A stretch of DNA of 64,000 nt from Pegea sp. RAD2-039 (taxonomy: Eukaryota; Chordata; Thaliacea; Salpida; Salpidae): NCBI GenBank assembly GCA_034620365.1, contig JAQGEQ010000177.1, positions 186,001 through 250,000 on the forward strand. The letters run 5' to 3'. How positions within the stretch are numbered: the stretch's first letter is position 1; each line of letters begins with the position of its first letter. The position numbers were made by a program, and so were the translations under genes. Below, one piece after another: positions 26,384 through 41,400 of this stretch. Under the pieces are notes generated by a model. The model was given only the letters and a program-made list of their open reading frames with translations, was not told the origin of the DNA and did not search any database.

Positions 26384-29300
26384 TTAGGTAGCAAAAGCTT
26401 TGTTGGTGTTACCAGAAAGATCATAACCAGTATTGCTTGGTCGGTTTCTGATCTTAACCAAAAGCAAGAACAAAGCAAGGATTATGCTGACCAAAGCAAG
26501 AGCACCAAGGACTCCAACAACTACAGCAATGGTCAATGTGTTGTCCTTAGCAAATAACCCTTCTTTAAGATCTGAAAATAATAAAAAGGAAATTAATAAT
26601 AGACTCTGCTGAGCTTTTGCAAAAATCTTTCTATGCTTTTCCTAAGAAGTTGATTTTGAATGAATTCGTCTACCACCTGCTATTCTTCAACATCAAATCA
26701 TGTCCGAAGAACAAGAGGAGGTTCCCGAAAACAAACATTTACTTTGACCTTGATTTTCTCAAACTGATCTCAAATGCTAAATTTAAATAAAACCACTCAC
26801 GATCTGGGTACACTACACGAGGACTCGCATTGTCGATTATTAGCATTTGCATAGTTTTGTTCTGTGGTTTGGTAATCTTTTTCAATGGACCAATAGAAAT
26901 GATGTTAGTACTTCCATCAAAATTATCAGGCCCATAATAGCTGAGCTCATCATTAGCTGAACGCCTTCGTCGATTAACATCACAAGTCTAAACAGAAAGA
27001 ACATTTTAAAACAAAAAATTGTTAGTTGTTAGATTCACGTACTGGTTCACAAGATCTGTTGATGCAGATTTGAAGATCACAGTGGAGCCAAACTGTATCG
27101 TAGCTGACATCTTTCCCGATAAACTGGAAAACAGGTCCATTCCACATGGCTTGATGTGACAGTCCATTTTGAGAAATATAGATCCTCTTGTCTCCTTGTT
27201 CCTTGATAGGGCATCTTTAAACAAATGCTTGATGAGCTGGCGATATAGAGAGCAGAAGTGAGCAGCTTCAAGGACGGAAGAAAGGTTGAACTGACAGAGC
27301 TAGGCCTATTTATTCTGTTTTCCAAATTTTCATACATTTACTATTTTTTCAGTCTTTTTCTCTCAAAAACGAGAGATTATGCCCTGAGGCGGACGTGAAT
27401 CACGTCATACCAGCTGCTATCTACTAAATATATGATAGTTATGAAATAGAAATAAAAACTAATATATATTTTGATTTTCAGATTATCTTATATTATTTTA
27501 AAATAAATGAAAACTAAGAAAGTTTTATAACTTCATTTATTCATAAAACAAATTTTAATTCTCTTTGTAAAATATTATTAAACCTCCTCAAAACAAAACT
27601 AAAAGAAGTTTTTAGAAAATCAAACTTTCTAAAGTCCTGTGAGCAATATAATGATTTAAATAATGAAATAATTTAATGTTTTATCAGAAGCCTATAACTT
27701 ATATTTGTTAAACTTTGGACTTGAAAACAAGTTTTCAGTGTTTTGTTTATGTTCTATTCATTATTATTTAGAAAATTATAACATATACATCATAAAGCAT
27801 TTGGTTCATTTATATAATTATTATGTTAGTTTAGTATAAAACCTTTTAATATAAATTAATAATATTATTATTTAACGTACAAATACAATTAATATAAAAT
27901 TGTTTCAATTAGTGTTGAATCTTTAAAGGAAAAAATTCTAAATTCTATAAGGTTCAAGTAAGTTGAAGCTAACTTAAAGTTTTAGTTGAAACTTGCTTTA
28001 CATCTGGTTCAAATAATTCAATCTAAATTGTGAAAGGGTAGAAGTTTATGCAGAGTTTCTTAGTTGTTTATTATACTTTTTAACAAAGTGACTTATATAA
28101 TACTGTCAATAATACCAAATTATTAGTAAAAAATGTACAACTTTTATTAAAAGTTTTTACATAAGCTCCTAATGTTGTAAATTGCCTTGGGCAAAAAGCA
28201 TGGCATTATGCTTGTATATTCTGCATACACGCGCGTATGTGCTCAAGCGTAACACAAACTTATCATTAAGGCTTCTTTGGTCAACTTATATAAAAGAAAA
28301 CATATTTTATTCATAAATGTCCTAACCAGGTAGTAATCAAATGTGCCTTATGATACCAGAAAAATCGTTTAATGAAATTACTTTTTGTTTTTAATTAAAA
28401 AACAACTTACACCAAAAAATGTGTTGTTTATATCCTAATATGCAAATGGAAAGTTGAAAACAAAAGTTGCTTTCTAAATAAAGAGTTTGTTTTCTTAGTC
28501 ATTACTTTATAGTACTATAATTTTTTACAGCTAAGCTTGTGCTTTTCAATGTTACATTCTTTCATATTAAAGTTTGTTTAAAAAAGATCTTTTTTATGTG
28601 ATAATCTTGATTACAATTACTTTGATTTTTAGAAAAAGATCTTAAAAATTTCTTTTTGAAGTCAACAAAAATAACTAAAAATATCTAGCCCTTAGAGTTA
28701 CAGAAGTCTGTCAAATATTATGTTTGGTATTTTTATGCGCATTTTTCAAGTGACTTTTTATCTTTAACTCACCCATCTTCAATCAAAGGATATAAAGGAG
28801 TAGATTCGGGATCTTCATAAACGGTACCCCAGCATTTTTCAACCAAAAGATATGTCAATGTGCTTGCCTCATCAACAATGTTAACACCTTCAACAAGTTT
28901 TCTGTTTAACTTATAAACTGAGAAATTGTTTCTATCAACTAACCAACGTAAAGAGTTTCTTCTGCGGATAACACCGGTGGAGTAGCGTATGGGATTCTGT
29001 AAGTTGCATCTGTGTACAGTGACATAGCAACTTTGAATTCTCCTAGACCAGCAAAGGCAGGAATGATGATAGGACTGAAAGTTGAAATTTTGTTATTTAA
29101 GTTCAGCAAATGTTATTCAAATTTCTAAATATTATCTTCACAATTGAAATGAACTTAAGATTGGCTTTATCTACAATGATTTAAATATAATTTTGGTAAG
29201 AATTAGAACGTTTATTTCAAAAGTGGACATGTAATTGTACAAAAAAAAATTAAAAAGCTGTTTTTATTGCGATACAAAACTAGTCTTTTTGACTTATGCA

Positions 29301-31032
29301 TAATCAACTTGTTTTTTAAATAAAAAATATAGTTTTTGTCTCTTAACTGTTTCAAAAATAAGAGTTATAACAACAAACAAAAACATTCATCAACATGATA
29401 CACTAAAAAGTACTTTTCACCATTAATTATCATTACATTAATTATTTCCAATTTCAAAAGACTTCTGTAATTTTAAGTCCTAATTTAAGTAGTTGTTAAG
29501 AATAAAGACTTTATATTTTTCATCAGCTATTTTAGTTTTATTAAACTAAGCTGTTGTTTGAAACATATTTGTAAGTTCAAAACTTTAAAATTAACACCAC
29601 TTATGTTACTTTGAATGCTTTATGAAAAATTCAATGAAAATCAATTTAATTGAAAGATTTTATTTTTTTAAATGATTTATTAAAATTATTGTTTACATTT
29701 ATTCTAAAATATATATTTTTGAAAGACTAAAATAAATAATGGTTAAACTTAAAACAAATTAAACTTTTTTTATATAAATAATTATCGAATATTGATACAA
29801 ACAGATGAACACAATATTGACGTGATTAATAAATATTTAAAATTAGATAATAAATCTATGAAAAAAAGATAACCATTAATAATGATAAAAATGAAAGTTT
29901 TGAAATTACTCGTAACGCCACCTAGCAGAAAGTACAAAGTTTGTAGTCAACTCACATGATGGTGATATTAGGAAAGAAGAGCGTAGAAACACGAAGATCA
30001 ATTCTATAGGTGCATGAAATAAAAGCGCTGAGAGATTGGTCAGATTTTTGTGGACCAACAACGACTCCTAGCGGATAAGTGGCGCCGGTTTGAAGAGTTG
30101 TAATAGTGTTCCTGAACTCGACATGAGTTTCATTAACCTGTAAACAGTTACAAAATTCTGTTTGATATTATCACCAAATTGTGATCAGAATAATCTTATT
30201 AAATCTAAATTAATCAATTATTTATTGCAATAAATAGATTAATTAATGAAGGAAGGAAGGAATACTGAATAGTATCCAAATAATTATTTTGTAACTGCTG
30301 TTACCGAAGTTTAAACATTTATCGGAAGATTTTTAAGAGTTTAAATTCAATATATTGCACCGTCGATCATCAAATACAAAAGTTTCAAAACAGCTACCTA
30401 TTTTTTAGTTTGATTTTTTAACTGAGAAGTTTTTACTAGTCAAGGTGCTAAATTAAACCACTTATATGTAATTCGTTGTGTCCTATGTACTACTTTAAAC
30501 TAAAGATCTTATGTGTCTGGTAAGCAAACAAAAACAATTTTTATAAAAGTCATCACTAAAACTCTTGTTTGTCATTTACTAGCTTGTAAACGAACAAGTT
30601 GGATTATAAATTCTTGTAGTTACGTTTGTTGTAATCTATATCATGTTTTCGGTGAAATTCTGCTCAAAACTTATCTTGTGTCTAATTAAATCGGAAAAAA
30701 AATAAGAAATTTTATAACGTACTGTGAAAAAAGTGTTGCAGGCAGTCAATGGATCAATAACTTTCATGAAATAGTTGCCGTCGTCAAGGTCAAAGCTACA
30801 GCTGTTGTCATTAAGATGAACATCAACCATATCATAACCGGCTGATACGACTACTTCCTTTTGAATCTTAACTTTGATCGATTCTTGGCCGCATTCAACA
30901 TCAACAACATCTAAAAAAATCGACAGTTTAACTTCACGACAATAATAAAATCCACCATAATAGTCGAAATAACTGACCTTGTGCATAAGCAGTTGAAGCC
31001 AATAAAAGGAGAGTTACTGTGAACGCTCGCAT
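26384..31032 (-). CDS. Single-pass ZP (zona pellucida) domain protein
   Basis: Extracellular filament-forming protein of the ZP family, as in egg coats and epithelial matrices. Exons: 31032-30978, 30910-30723, 30137-29956, 29074-28944, 28917-28773, 27214-27043, 26987-26801, 26571-26384, giving 415 aa. Signal peptide 1-17 (MRAFTVTLLLLASTAYA). ZP-N starts at once (CGQESIKVKI, NDNSCSF, PLTACNTFF). ZP-C carries the family pattern ETLYV, LVEKCWGT, PLIEDGCP and WLHCDLQICINRSCEP. A basic RRRRS at 297-301 is a furin-like cleavage site after ZP-C. A transmembrane helix (about 367-391) and a short tail end the protein. There are no EGF, trefoil or other domains, so it is a ZP-only protein. The exon 4/5 junction needs an intron of only 26 nt; the alternative is 38 nt (28947-28910). 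Confidence 0.9.
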
Positions 31033-34000
31033 TCTGTAGAACAATTTATTTAAATGAATTATTAACTGCTGAAAATTGTTGTTTGTCAAATTTAAGTTGC
31101 CCAACAAGTTTATTTGAAAGTTTTTAAAGTAAAACGAAAATGGCCAGTGGCATTAAGTTTATATCGCAGAACTTTTACAAAAGACAAATTGTTCGGATTC
31201 GAAGCTTAGCGATTTAAAAAATTAGATTTCCGGTTTTTACTCGTTTAAAATCCGGAAACATTTTTTTCAAAGAAGTTTCGAAGTTCTTGATTCACTGAAT
31301 AAAATGAAACTTTTAAACAGCCAACAAAAAACTACCGATTAAAGTTTGTAAAATTTGTTTTTTTGTTTTATCATATCTAAAATCGTGATATAGTGAGAGT
31401 GAATTTTAAAGTGATCATGTTATCGGCTATAACTTCCCCTTCGGCAAATTTCGATACAATTTTCGTGATTTAATTTGAAATTTACGGAAAATTTAGTTTG
31501 AAAATTTAACATTGAAATATTTCATTTTTATAAACAATTATTCTCATCTAATAATACTTTATTGTACCTTCCTCTTTTTGCAAATAGATTTAGAAGAAAG
31601 TTGATTTCAGTCAAAGAAGTAATTCGATTTAGAAACAACTTATTAGCACCCTTAAAATCTGAAAAATTAATGATTTAAGTTTACAGTTTGTAATCCTTTA
31701 TTTTCAATAAAAATTCTTAAAAAAAGTATTAATGACAAAATAAAGCATCAAAAACGCAACAAAAAAAATCCGCCATAATGTCCACTAACTAACAGTCCAA
31801 AAGTCACCAACTAAGCTTGCCTACACCCTACTTTAACCATTCAGTCGCATGTCCATCTTTGGTCCTTCTTTGTCAACGATTATGAATGAAATGGTCTCCA
31901 AAGCAAGATGCAGTGATACAAATAATTTCTCGTAAACTTTTTTTTATTTCTTTTCTATCATGTGGTCTAAGCCTTCAGGCTCTAGAGCCACCACGTCATC
32001 ACAACCAGCTCTTCAGTTCTTTCAAAAAAAATTCTTCAAAATGAATGATGACGTCATCATTCAGTCTGCTTCAATTTTTCAGCAATTTGATTAGTTACTA
32101 AACATTTGATGACATTTTTTTCAAATTTGTTGCCATGGAAACAAGATTTATGTTTAGAAAAAGGACTTATTAATGACCTTTCGTTTGTTCTGTGCTGTCA
32201 TGACAACGAGTGTTAGTTTCAGTAAAGGCTTTGCTGAATAGAATCTTTCAGAGGTTTCTGAAATTTAGCGATTGATGACGTTTCGCGGCTTATATCGCGC
32301 TGTATGAATGAAGCTTTTTAATAAAGTTGAAAATATTCAATTAAATCAAAAGTTGAAATCAAGACTAATCTGATTTCAAACTAGATTCTGATAATTAAAT
32401 TAAAATTGAAGTTTGAATCTAAAGACAAAAGTTTGAAACAAACGGAAATTTGTTGTTGAGAGATAAAATTTAAATCAGCATGTTGCTGCTGGCATTCATT
32501 TCTAGATGTTAAATTCTCTATAAAAGTTGAATTTATAATAAATCTTTTAGTAAAATAAAACGAACTTAAAATATCTAAACAAAGTGCAAATAGAGTCACT
32601 TGGAACTATCAGAATGAATTTTTCATGGAAGCTGAATACAACGTACTGAATTATTCAAAAAGGTAAATATTCAAGTAGAAAACATAAATAGTTATGAAGA
32701 AGAATTTATTTTACAGCCTACAAAGACATCAAACTTAAATTTGACTTATAAATAAGTTTGAATGTATGTAAATACATTTATGAATTTTAAATTACTTTTA
32801 TGCTTTAAATAAGCTGAAGTTTACATGAATTTCGATATCATTTTTTGAGCGGCTTCAAAATGTTTTGTAACTAACAACACTGTAGTCTTAAAAAATTATT
32901 TTACCAAAGCAAAAATTGATGAAAGAAAAAATATTACTTTTAAACAAAAAATAGAGAAATAGCAAAACCATAAAAAAGTAAATTGGTTTATATGATTTTA
33001 GTTTATTGTGGTTATAATAGTTTTTTGATGGCTAAAAAGTTATCGAATCGATAGCTATATTTTATCTATTAATTATAATAGCAGAATGTAATTATGGTTT
33101 ATAAAAGTTATTTAATCAAACAAATTATATAATTTCTTCCCTTAGAGTTAAAACTAAAATTGGTGATATAGTTATGTACTAAATCGTAAAATATAATGAA
33201 TTATTACTTTATAATAAAATGTTTTTTTTTGTAAGCTTACTGTTTGTTGTATGTTTATTTAAAAATCTAGCTATTTGATATCAAATATGCGTTCTTATAT
33301 CTAATTTCGTAAATCTACAAATATGTTGAATTTCAAAAAATTAAAATATTCAAAACCACCTTATCGATTGATTAATGATGGCTGACAAGTAGATGATTTT
33401 TTATCTAAAAAATTAATTAAAAAATAGTTTTGTATTTTGTAATTTTTAGTTTTAAACTGTTTATCAATTTATTTCTTAAAGGTGTTATACAATTTTAAGA
33501 TTAGAAGTTTGAATTATTAAATCTTTTTATTGTCACTTGCATTTAACACTAAAATGAAATAATAATAGTTTTTACAAAATTATAAATATTTTCTTATAAC
33601 AGAAAGGTTTATATCAAAAACTATATTATCAGCTTAAGCTAGTTTATAGTAATAGCTTTCCATATATGATTCAAAATAAACAGATTATTAACATTTAATA
33701 TAATTTTCAAAGTTTTACTTAGCAAGATTTGTGTTGGTCTACAAACTGCTTAAACGTTTCAAATGAAAATGTTTTAAATTTAAGCCTGTCTTTTAGCCAA
33801 ACTAGAACATCAACCATGACTTTATTTGTCTGGTATCTTTTACTTGATTTTCTTGACCCAGATCTCTTGACTAAATCGACCGAACAGATTTTTAGTTTTT
33901 CATAAGGGATTTAAACTAGCGTCACTGATATTAAAGATATAAGAGTATTATCTGAGCAAGACTTTAGTTAAAATACTTTAAACAGTAAACAAGAAGCAAT

Positions 34001-37000
34001 ATTTTTCAAGATTCTGTTATCAATCATAAACTTTCTAATTAAAAGAATCACATTAATGTCGCATATTATCGTATTACCGAACAAGATTATAACTACAAAA
34101 GCTAAAATTATTTTATTGAAAAATAACAGAATATTAATACATAAATGTTTTGAAATAAAGGCATACAAACAACGTTTTATTATCTTTATTTGTTAAGCAT
34201 TGTTCCAGTCGATATATATCTCTAAATTAAAAAGTTCTTCAGGAAACTTTTTTTGAAAGGTTACAAATAAGAAGCTAATAAAATGAACAATTATTATTAT
34301 CACTTATGCGAGAGGAAGTATTAAACAAGATTTACTAAAAGGCTATCAACTACAAATTTTTTAGTATTTTTCTCACAATAGTAAATTACTTAATCTCAGA
34401 CAAAGTTGAAAAGTAAAGTTTTTACTTAAATTAGATTTTAGTTGTCTCAATTATAAAAGGTTTATCGGCTTTATTACTAACTTGCTGTCATGACCTTTTT
34501 ACATTGTAACTTTTAACCAACTTAAAGTCAAGTCATTAATTGATTCAGATACTTTTATCTTACTTGTTTCTTTTTTAAGACAAAGCTAAACATTAGAACT
34601 AAATACCAGCAAACAAAAAACAGCAACTTTTAACAAATCGGTAACTGGTTTTACTTATTAAGCTATTAGTGGTTTTTTTTAAATTTATTTTTTTTAAGCC
34701 CACAAAAATATTTTTATTACAAATATATTTAAAAGGATCCATTATGTCTGAATAGAATTTGTTTTATTGCTAAATGCAGCAAAAAATAAAAAATTCATTA
34801 ACCAAAAATATTTATGAGATAGTTATACAAATTGTTTAAGGCTAAATAATATACCAGTTTACATAAAAGTTTTTGAAAATGTGTTTTTCACAAAACATCA
34901 CAAAAAGCATATTACCTGCCTATGTAGCAAAAAAAAAACTTGTAAACTAAACTATTCCAGTGAAGTTAGAATATATTTATTCAAAATCAGTGAAAGCAAC
35001 TATCGTATTGTGGCATTGCATACATTTCATTTTTAATGCTTATTTCTTTGTAGTTTTTCATATAATTGTCGTTTTTGAAAATCATTTTTAAATGTTTGAT
35101 AATAAACTCTTTAAGTTTTACACTTTCATTAAACTCTTATTGAATTTTATTTTGATTAATTCTTGTATCTTGTCTGAAAAATAACTTTTGAATTAAAATA
35201 TAGTGGTAACAATTCTTTGGACTATTTTTAAGGTTTTGAAAAAAGGAAGCAAAAATTAGATTTTTCTTATTTTTACAGAACAAAAAGTAAAATAATTTTT
35301 AAACAGATAAATTTTTTCAAAATTAACCTTTTTTTCAAGGTGATCTTTCTAGATTTTATTTGCTTTTTTATGATAACCACTTAACTATTCACTCTTAAAA
35401 ATATTTTTTGTAAAATCACAAAAAAAAATAATTATAAACAAAAAGCTAGTAATGTAAATTCAGACATCAGCAAAAAGTTGAAAGATTGAAACGTCAAATC
35501 TATCTGATAAATTAACAAAACTTATTTCAGAACCAAATAGTCGATGAAATCAAATATTATCTTCTATACAATACAAGAGACAAATTTTAAAAATAATTAT
35601 TCACAATTGTTGAACAGTGAATTTAACAGTCTGGTCTAACCGGTTTCTTCAATGCAATTTTCCATCGGTTTATGTAGTTATGTGATTAGCGGTGAAACTT
35701 ATCTTCAGGCAAGCCGTTTACTTTATTTTCGGTATAGATAGTGAAAGCTAGTACTGGTTGCTACAGAAACGAGCCAATACAGCTAACTATTTGTAACTGT
35801 TTTCCAAATGACCTATTTATATATAATTTGTTCTTGAAGTTTTTTTTAAATTATGCATAAATTTTTGATAAAATACAATTTGATTTTGGAATTCAGTAGA
35901 TCGAATAGCTTAAAAACATATTTAATACACCGAAAGGTTTTTGGTAATATCTTTTAAAAAATAGAAATTTTCATATAAATAAAAAAATAATGGATCAAAT
36001 ACTTGTAAATTTACTTGAAGAACCTTCAATAAAATAAATTTATAAAGTAAATTCAAAACCGAACTCTTTACAAATGTTCAATTCTTTTCCATATTTTTTC
36101 TTGCTTTTTTAAATAAATTAAACCTTAAGTTTAAAATTTTCAATTATTTATTTTTCTGATTCGTTGATAGTTAACCGTTTTAATTGATTTCATAATAAAT
36201 TTTATGTAAGTTTTGCAAGCTGACTATGAAATTTCTAAGGATCTATTGGGCCAATTTTTTTTTATTTTAATACCGATTTTAAAATGATGAAACTATTTTG
36301 TAAAATATTTTTATATAAAAAATTATTGAATTGTTAAAGAGATTAAATCTATTTTAAAAAATCAAGTAACGTATATGAAATTAAGAATATGTCAAAATAT
36401 CAAAAAAAAAATGATTAAAAGTTGACAACCATTTTTAACCACAGTATTGATAAAGTAAAAGATAAAAATTTTATACTTCTTCATTTATCAAATTAATCGC
36501 TAATCTGTTTGACAGTGCGGTAGAACAAGTGACGCTATCAACTGCAAATTGAATAAAACAGTTTAATAAAAAGCTAGTTTGATCAGTTTCGAATTTTAAC
36601 CTGCAAAAATTCTTCGGCAAACAGAAATCTAGAAAATAAAACTTTCAGAAAATTGTTGCACCTAATTGATAGCGAGTATGCTCAGATAGTCAAAATTTCA
36701 CTTTTAAATAAGTTTTATTTTAATGGTGCATTTCAAACTTAGATTATAAGCTTTAGAAATAATAACATTTAATTCCTTTAAGGTTTTATCTACTTGAATA
36801 TTAAAGTATTCAATTTCTGACAAAATTAAAGCTTTTCTGTCCTGGAAGAATATTATATGACATAATTTATTCGAAAATTTTTAAAAGGTAGAAATAATTT
36901 TATCTATAAGTTTTATTTTCGTCAAAAAAATCATCCCTTAAAAGCCAGCTAAAATCTTATAAAAATATTTGAAAAGAAAAGTTTTTAGTGAAACTAACAT

Positions 37001-38496
37001 TTGTTTTTATATACTTTTATAAAACTTTTTTGTTATAAGAAATTTTGCTGTAAGTTATCAACTGATTTTTATAAAGCAGATTATGAATTAAATTTTTTAA
37101 CGTTTTCTAAAGTATAATTTATAATCAACAGTTACATAACTCAACTACTTTTTAGTTAAATTCAACTTTTTTAATAAAAATAAATATTTTATTATTATCA
37201 AAAAAGTGATTAATTGTTATTCCAGTAAATATGTAAACTAATTAACATAAAAAATATTTTGTCAGATAATTTGTCTCCGTATCTTCTAGTTGTTGACTTG
37301 GTTACAAGGTTTAAAAGTTTGTAATTTCTTTATTATCTAAAATAAATTAAAAGTAAAAAACAAGTTTTTAAAAGTTTCTACAAGAATAAATAAATTATTA
37401 TCAACTTAATCAAAACTTTTTGATCAATATTTACAACTAAAAAATATGATGGTATTTGTTTTTAGTTTGTCAAGCCAGGTTTGGTACGCTCAACTTAAAA
37501 AACTGGTTTAAAATAATAATTTATTTAAAGAAAATAGTTTGGTTAGAATATTAGAGCTTTTAACGTTTTGTGGTAAAATTAATCTGCAAAAGAATTTTCT
37601 TTGCAATTGTCAACTTTTTATAAAAATGATAGTTATTTGCAATTTACCTTCGAGTTGTGATCTTGTTTCATAAATAAATTTGATAAATAAATAAAGAGAA
37701 AGAAATGGTTAAGGACAAAGTAAAATATGTAAGAAGGTTTTCGACAAGGAACTTAGCTCAAAAATAAGTTAAAATATTAATAAGCTCAAATTCATTCTTT
37801 CAAATTATTTTTTAAGCTAAGTTTCGTTTTCCTGAATACTTTTGCTGTGAATAACTTTTAAATAATTTTGTAAATGTCAGTAAGTCTGAAAATTCTTGAT
37901 TTTTTGTTTGTATCTGAAATATGATTCCATCTGATTTTTTCTTTTTAATTTATTGATTTTGTTAAAAAGATTATATTATGTTCCACGGTCGTAATTAAAT
38001 TTTGAAAGAGTGTGTCATCAAAATAAACCCATAGTTTTTTGCAACAAGTCGTCTAAAAATTCTTTTTAGAGTAATAACCTGATAAAATCTGAATTTTATC
38101 AGCAAAAGTAGAAACTTTTTAGCAAAAATACTCAAAAAATTGTTTATTTTAAATCAACAAAACTAAAATTCGTTTTATTGGTGAAAAATGTCGATTTTAT
38201 TCGATAAAAAAGTAATTGGTTTGTAGCAATTTAGCAACATAAACAAATATCTCAAAACAAACCAAACACAAGTTAACTTGTGATCATAAAATAACAGTTT
38301 GTGCAAAACTTAGTACATAGAGTTGCTCTGTTCAAAAGAAAAGCTTAACAAGTATGAGAAGATAGTGGTGTGGATTATGAGGGTTGCATAGAAAAGTCAT
38401 GTGAGAAGAAAATAGTTAAATATTCGCAACAAATATTTGAAATCCATCTCTCCTACACCTCTGAAGCAATTGGATGAAGAAGCTACCTTTCAAATA
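31033..38496. other. Long AT-rich intergenic region
   Basis: No gene is supported across 7.5 kb. Directly upstream of the ZP start is a leader-type acceptor (AG at 31034-31035). A GC-richer island at about 31770-32300 contains TGACGTCA at 32049-32056 and short palindromes. Another mixed-composition patch lies at about 35620-35800. The last few hundred bases (about 38174-38496) are probably UBR3 3'UTR, with a minus-strand AATAAA at 38174-38179. The rest is stop-rich. Confidence 0.55.
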
Positions 38497-41400
38497 TCAC
38501 AGACTCCATCCTCTGCAAGTGTGAATAAACAGATTTCTTCTCCATTGCTTCTCAAGAAGCTCTAATCTTTGCTCTTTAAGATAAAGAGGTCTCCCTCGCT
38601 TCCAGCCAATATCTTCTTCGCCATTTTCATCAAGATATAAAGTCCCTAGATGATTAGTATGATTATAACCGGTTTAACATCATTGTTTCCACTCACCCCA
38701 TTGACACTGTTTACGAGATTTTAAAATCAAAATAATGGCGCTGTTGACAAAGATGAAGACACCGACGCCACCCCCACAGTGAGCAGCATGTATGTAGAGG
38801 GTTGAATGCATTCTGTTTCTTGTTGAATGATACATGCAAGTGATTGGGTGACATATATGGAAACCACAAATTAAACAAACAACTGGTTGTGAGGGTGCTT
38901 GATGACAATATGAACAAGTCTGAGTATAAATTGATTGATGAAAAACGATGAAGAGTTGATGAAGATGACCTGTCGTCTGTAGAATTGGAAGAAAGTGTGA
39001 TATGATGATGGCATATTGATGAGCCTTGGAAGTTTCCACGGTTGATGGAACGAAATTAATCTTCTACTTTGAGGAACTTCATTTTTCATGTATTGACCCG
39101 CCTGCAAAAGATGAAGAGGAGATGATAAAGATAAGATCGAACAAAGATTTATTGTAAACGAAATCTTGAGATCAGATAACAATATTTTGATGTTGAAATA
39201 TTTCTTAAGCCAATTCAGTAATAAATATTCTAATAATTTTTAAGTCTCAAACTTTTTTCTACTTTAATTTTTATTGTGTCTCTACCCATAATAAAAAGTT
39301 CAAAATTTAATTTGAAAATTATTTCTAATATCAAGGAAGTCTTTGAGGTTTTCATGTAAGACATGGTTGTGTTTGGTTTCCATTTCTTTAAAAATTATTA
39401 TTTTTATCATATCAAATTCTGCAACATTTCATAGCAGATTAAGAAGTTTAAATTTGCAAATAATTTTTTGTTAACTTATTTAATGCTTTAAATAAAAACT
39501 GTATTTTGTAAACTTTGAAATAATTAGAGATGATTTTAGATTCAACATTATTAAAAAATTTAAAACTGAAACAACTTTTTGAAGTTTAAACTTTTTTATC
39601 GAAAATCGTTTGAATCAATATACTAGTAGCCCCGGGTGAAACGATCTCAAAAATATAAGTAATTATTGATAAAGATATGCTGCCGAGATCAGTTACTGGT
39701 GGTCGGGTAGCGATATCTCTACATACTTTGCAAAATCATTAATTGCAAGGATTTAAAATCGCAACTTACAGAATCAGATATGAATTTTATTTAGAATAAA
39801 TTCTTAAAATATATAAAAGTTGACTTGAAAAGTTGGTTGATCAGTAAAGAAATAAAAGTTTGAAAAAATACCTCAGCAAAAAACTTGCGAATATAAATAT
39901 CTAATTTGTTGATGTCAAGACACTCGTAAAGATGAAATTGTGAAAAAGTTTCCGGTTGTAAGGTTGAAAGACCTTGAAGAGAAAACATTTTATTGATTAT
40001 TGAAGATTAATGATAGGAATAAAATGATCAGAAGAAAATCAATTTCAAAAAATTGCAAATAAATAGATCTAAATGAAAAGTTATCTTGTTAGATTTGATT
40101 TTATTCAAAATATTTTGTATTTAAACAAATATCAGTTGTCTACTACAAACGTTTGTGAAAATAAAGACAGAAATTATCAGATATGAAAAATCAAATTAGA
40201 AAATGACCACAAAACCAGACAATGAAAAATTACTATCAAAATTGTAAATAAGTAAAATTGATATTTTCATATCAATCGAATTCCTTGTACTTTAAATTTA
40301 TCAAATTATTTTCAGTAAAAATTATGATGAAATTTTAGCAAATAAAAATGGTTTTAGTTGAATAAAATGAAAATTAAAGTTTCAAACAGATTTGTAGATA
40401 TTAAAGTTGTGTTTTTTTTTGGCTGGTAAGTTAAATCAAAGCTAAATTTAGTTAAATGATTGAATAATAAAGAAACCACAAAAATAAGAAATTGATATTT
40501 GGTGTTCCTTGAAATAACAAATTATTTTCATATTAAATATTTCATCAAGTGGTTAAACAGTAGATGAAAGTACGAACCTAAAAATCTCATATGTAAGAGT
40601 GCTGGCGATACTAAAGATGAAGTCAGAGTTATTTCTTTAAGATCTGGACAATTCTCTTTAAAAAGAAGATATTGAAGAAGAGAAGATATTTTGAGAAATC
40701 TCATCATTTTGTTTTCAATGATATTTAAAACAGCCTGATAAAACAAGATGTTAACAAGTTAACACATGTATCTGATGATGACTTCATCAATATATCTAAA
40801 TCACAAAATATCTTATATTAACGATTAAAACAAGAAAAATTGAAAACAGTAAATTGATCTCAATATTTGGACGTCACAGGTGATTTGGTTAATTGGATGA
40901 AGAGCATGTAGTGACTCACGGTTTAAGTAAATATTTAATTGTATGTTGTGATGTTGGAGTTTATACGATTTCAAACAAACATGATGAGACATACCATAGG
41001 CGAAAAAATTGTTGTATCTTGTAAAAGAGGGTCATCTTTTAAGAAGTCTTCCGGGATTTCTTGAAGAATACGACCTATAACCCAGGCTAAGGGCCGAGTT
41101 TTACTTGTTACGTTGTCTGATCTTATCAACCAGTTGCTGAGAAAAGTTGATTTGTGATTTGAAAATGATTTGAATTTAAAATCTTACTTCTGTTCATCTT
41201 CATAAAAATGTCTGATCACAAAAATGAGAGATTTGATGAATGTTAGATGGAAGATGTCAAGAAGAGAAGATTTGAAATTTTCAAATGTTAGATCTGAATA
41301 TGTCATCAACTGAAAGAGAATTTCAAGGCAAATGTGATCTTTGAGAACAAATTAGAACTTCATTAATCTGTTTACATTCATCCATCTAATTTTCATCACA

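Noticed and set aside
26342..26557. Plus-strand ORF of 71 codons
   Set aside because: Shadow of the last ZP exon (transmembrane segment) on the minus strand.
25052..28195. Shared word TTGCCTTGGGCA at about 25052 and 28181
   Set aside because: Only 12 identical bases, with flanks that do not align convincingly; too little to call a repeat family.
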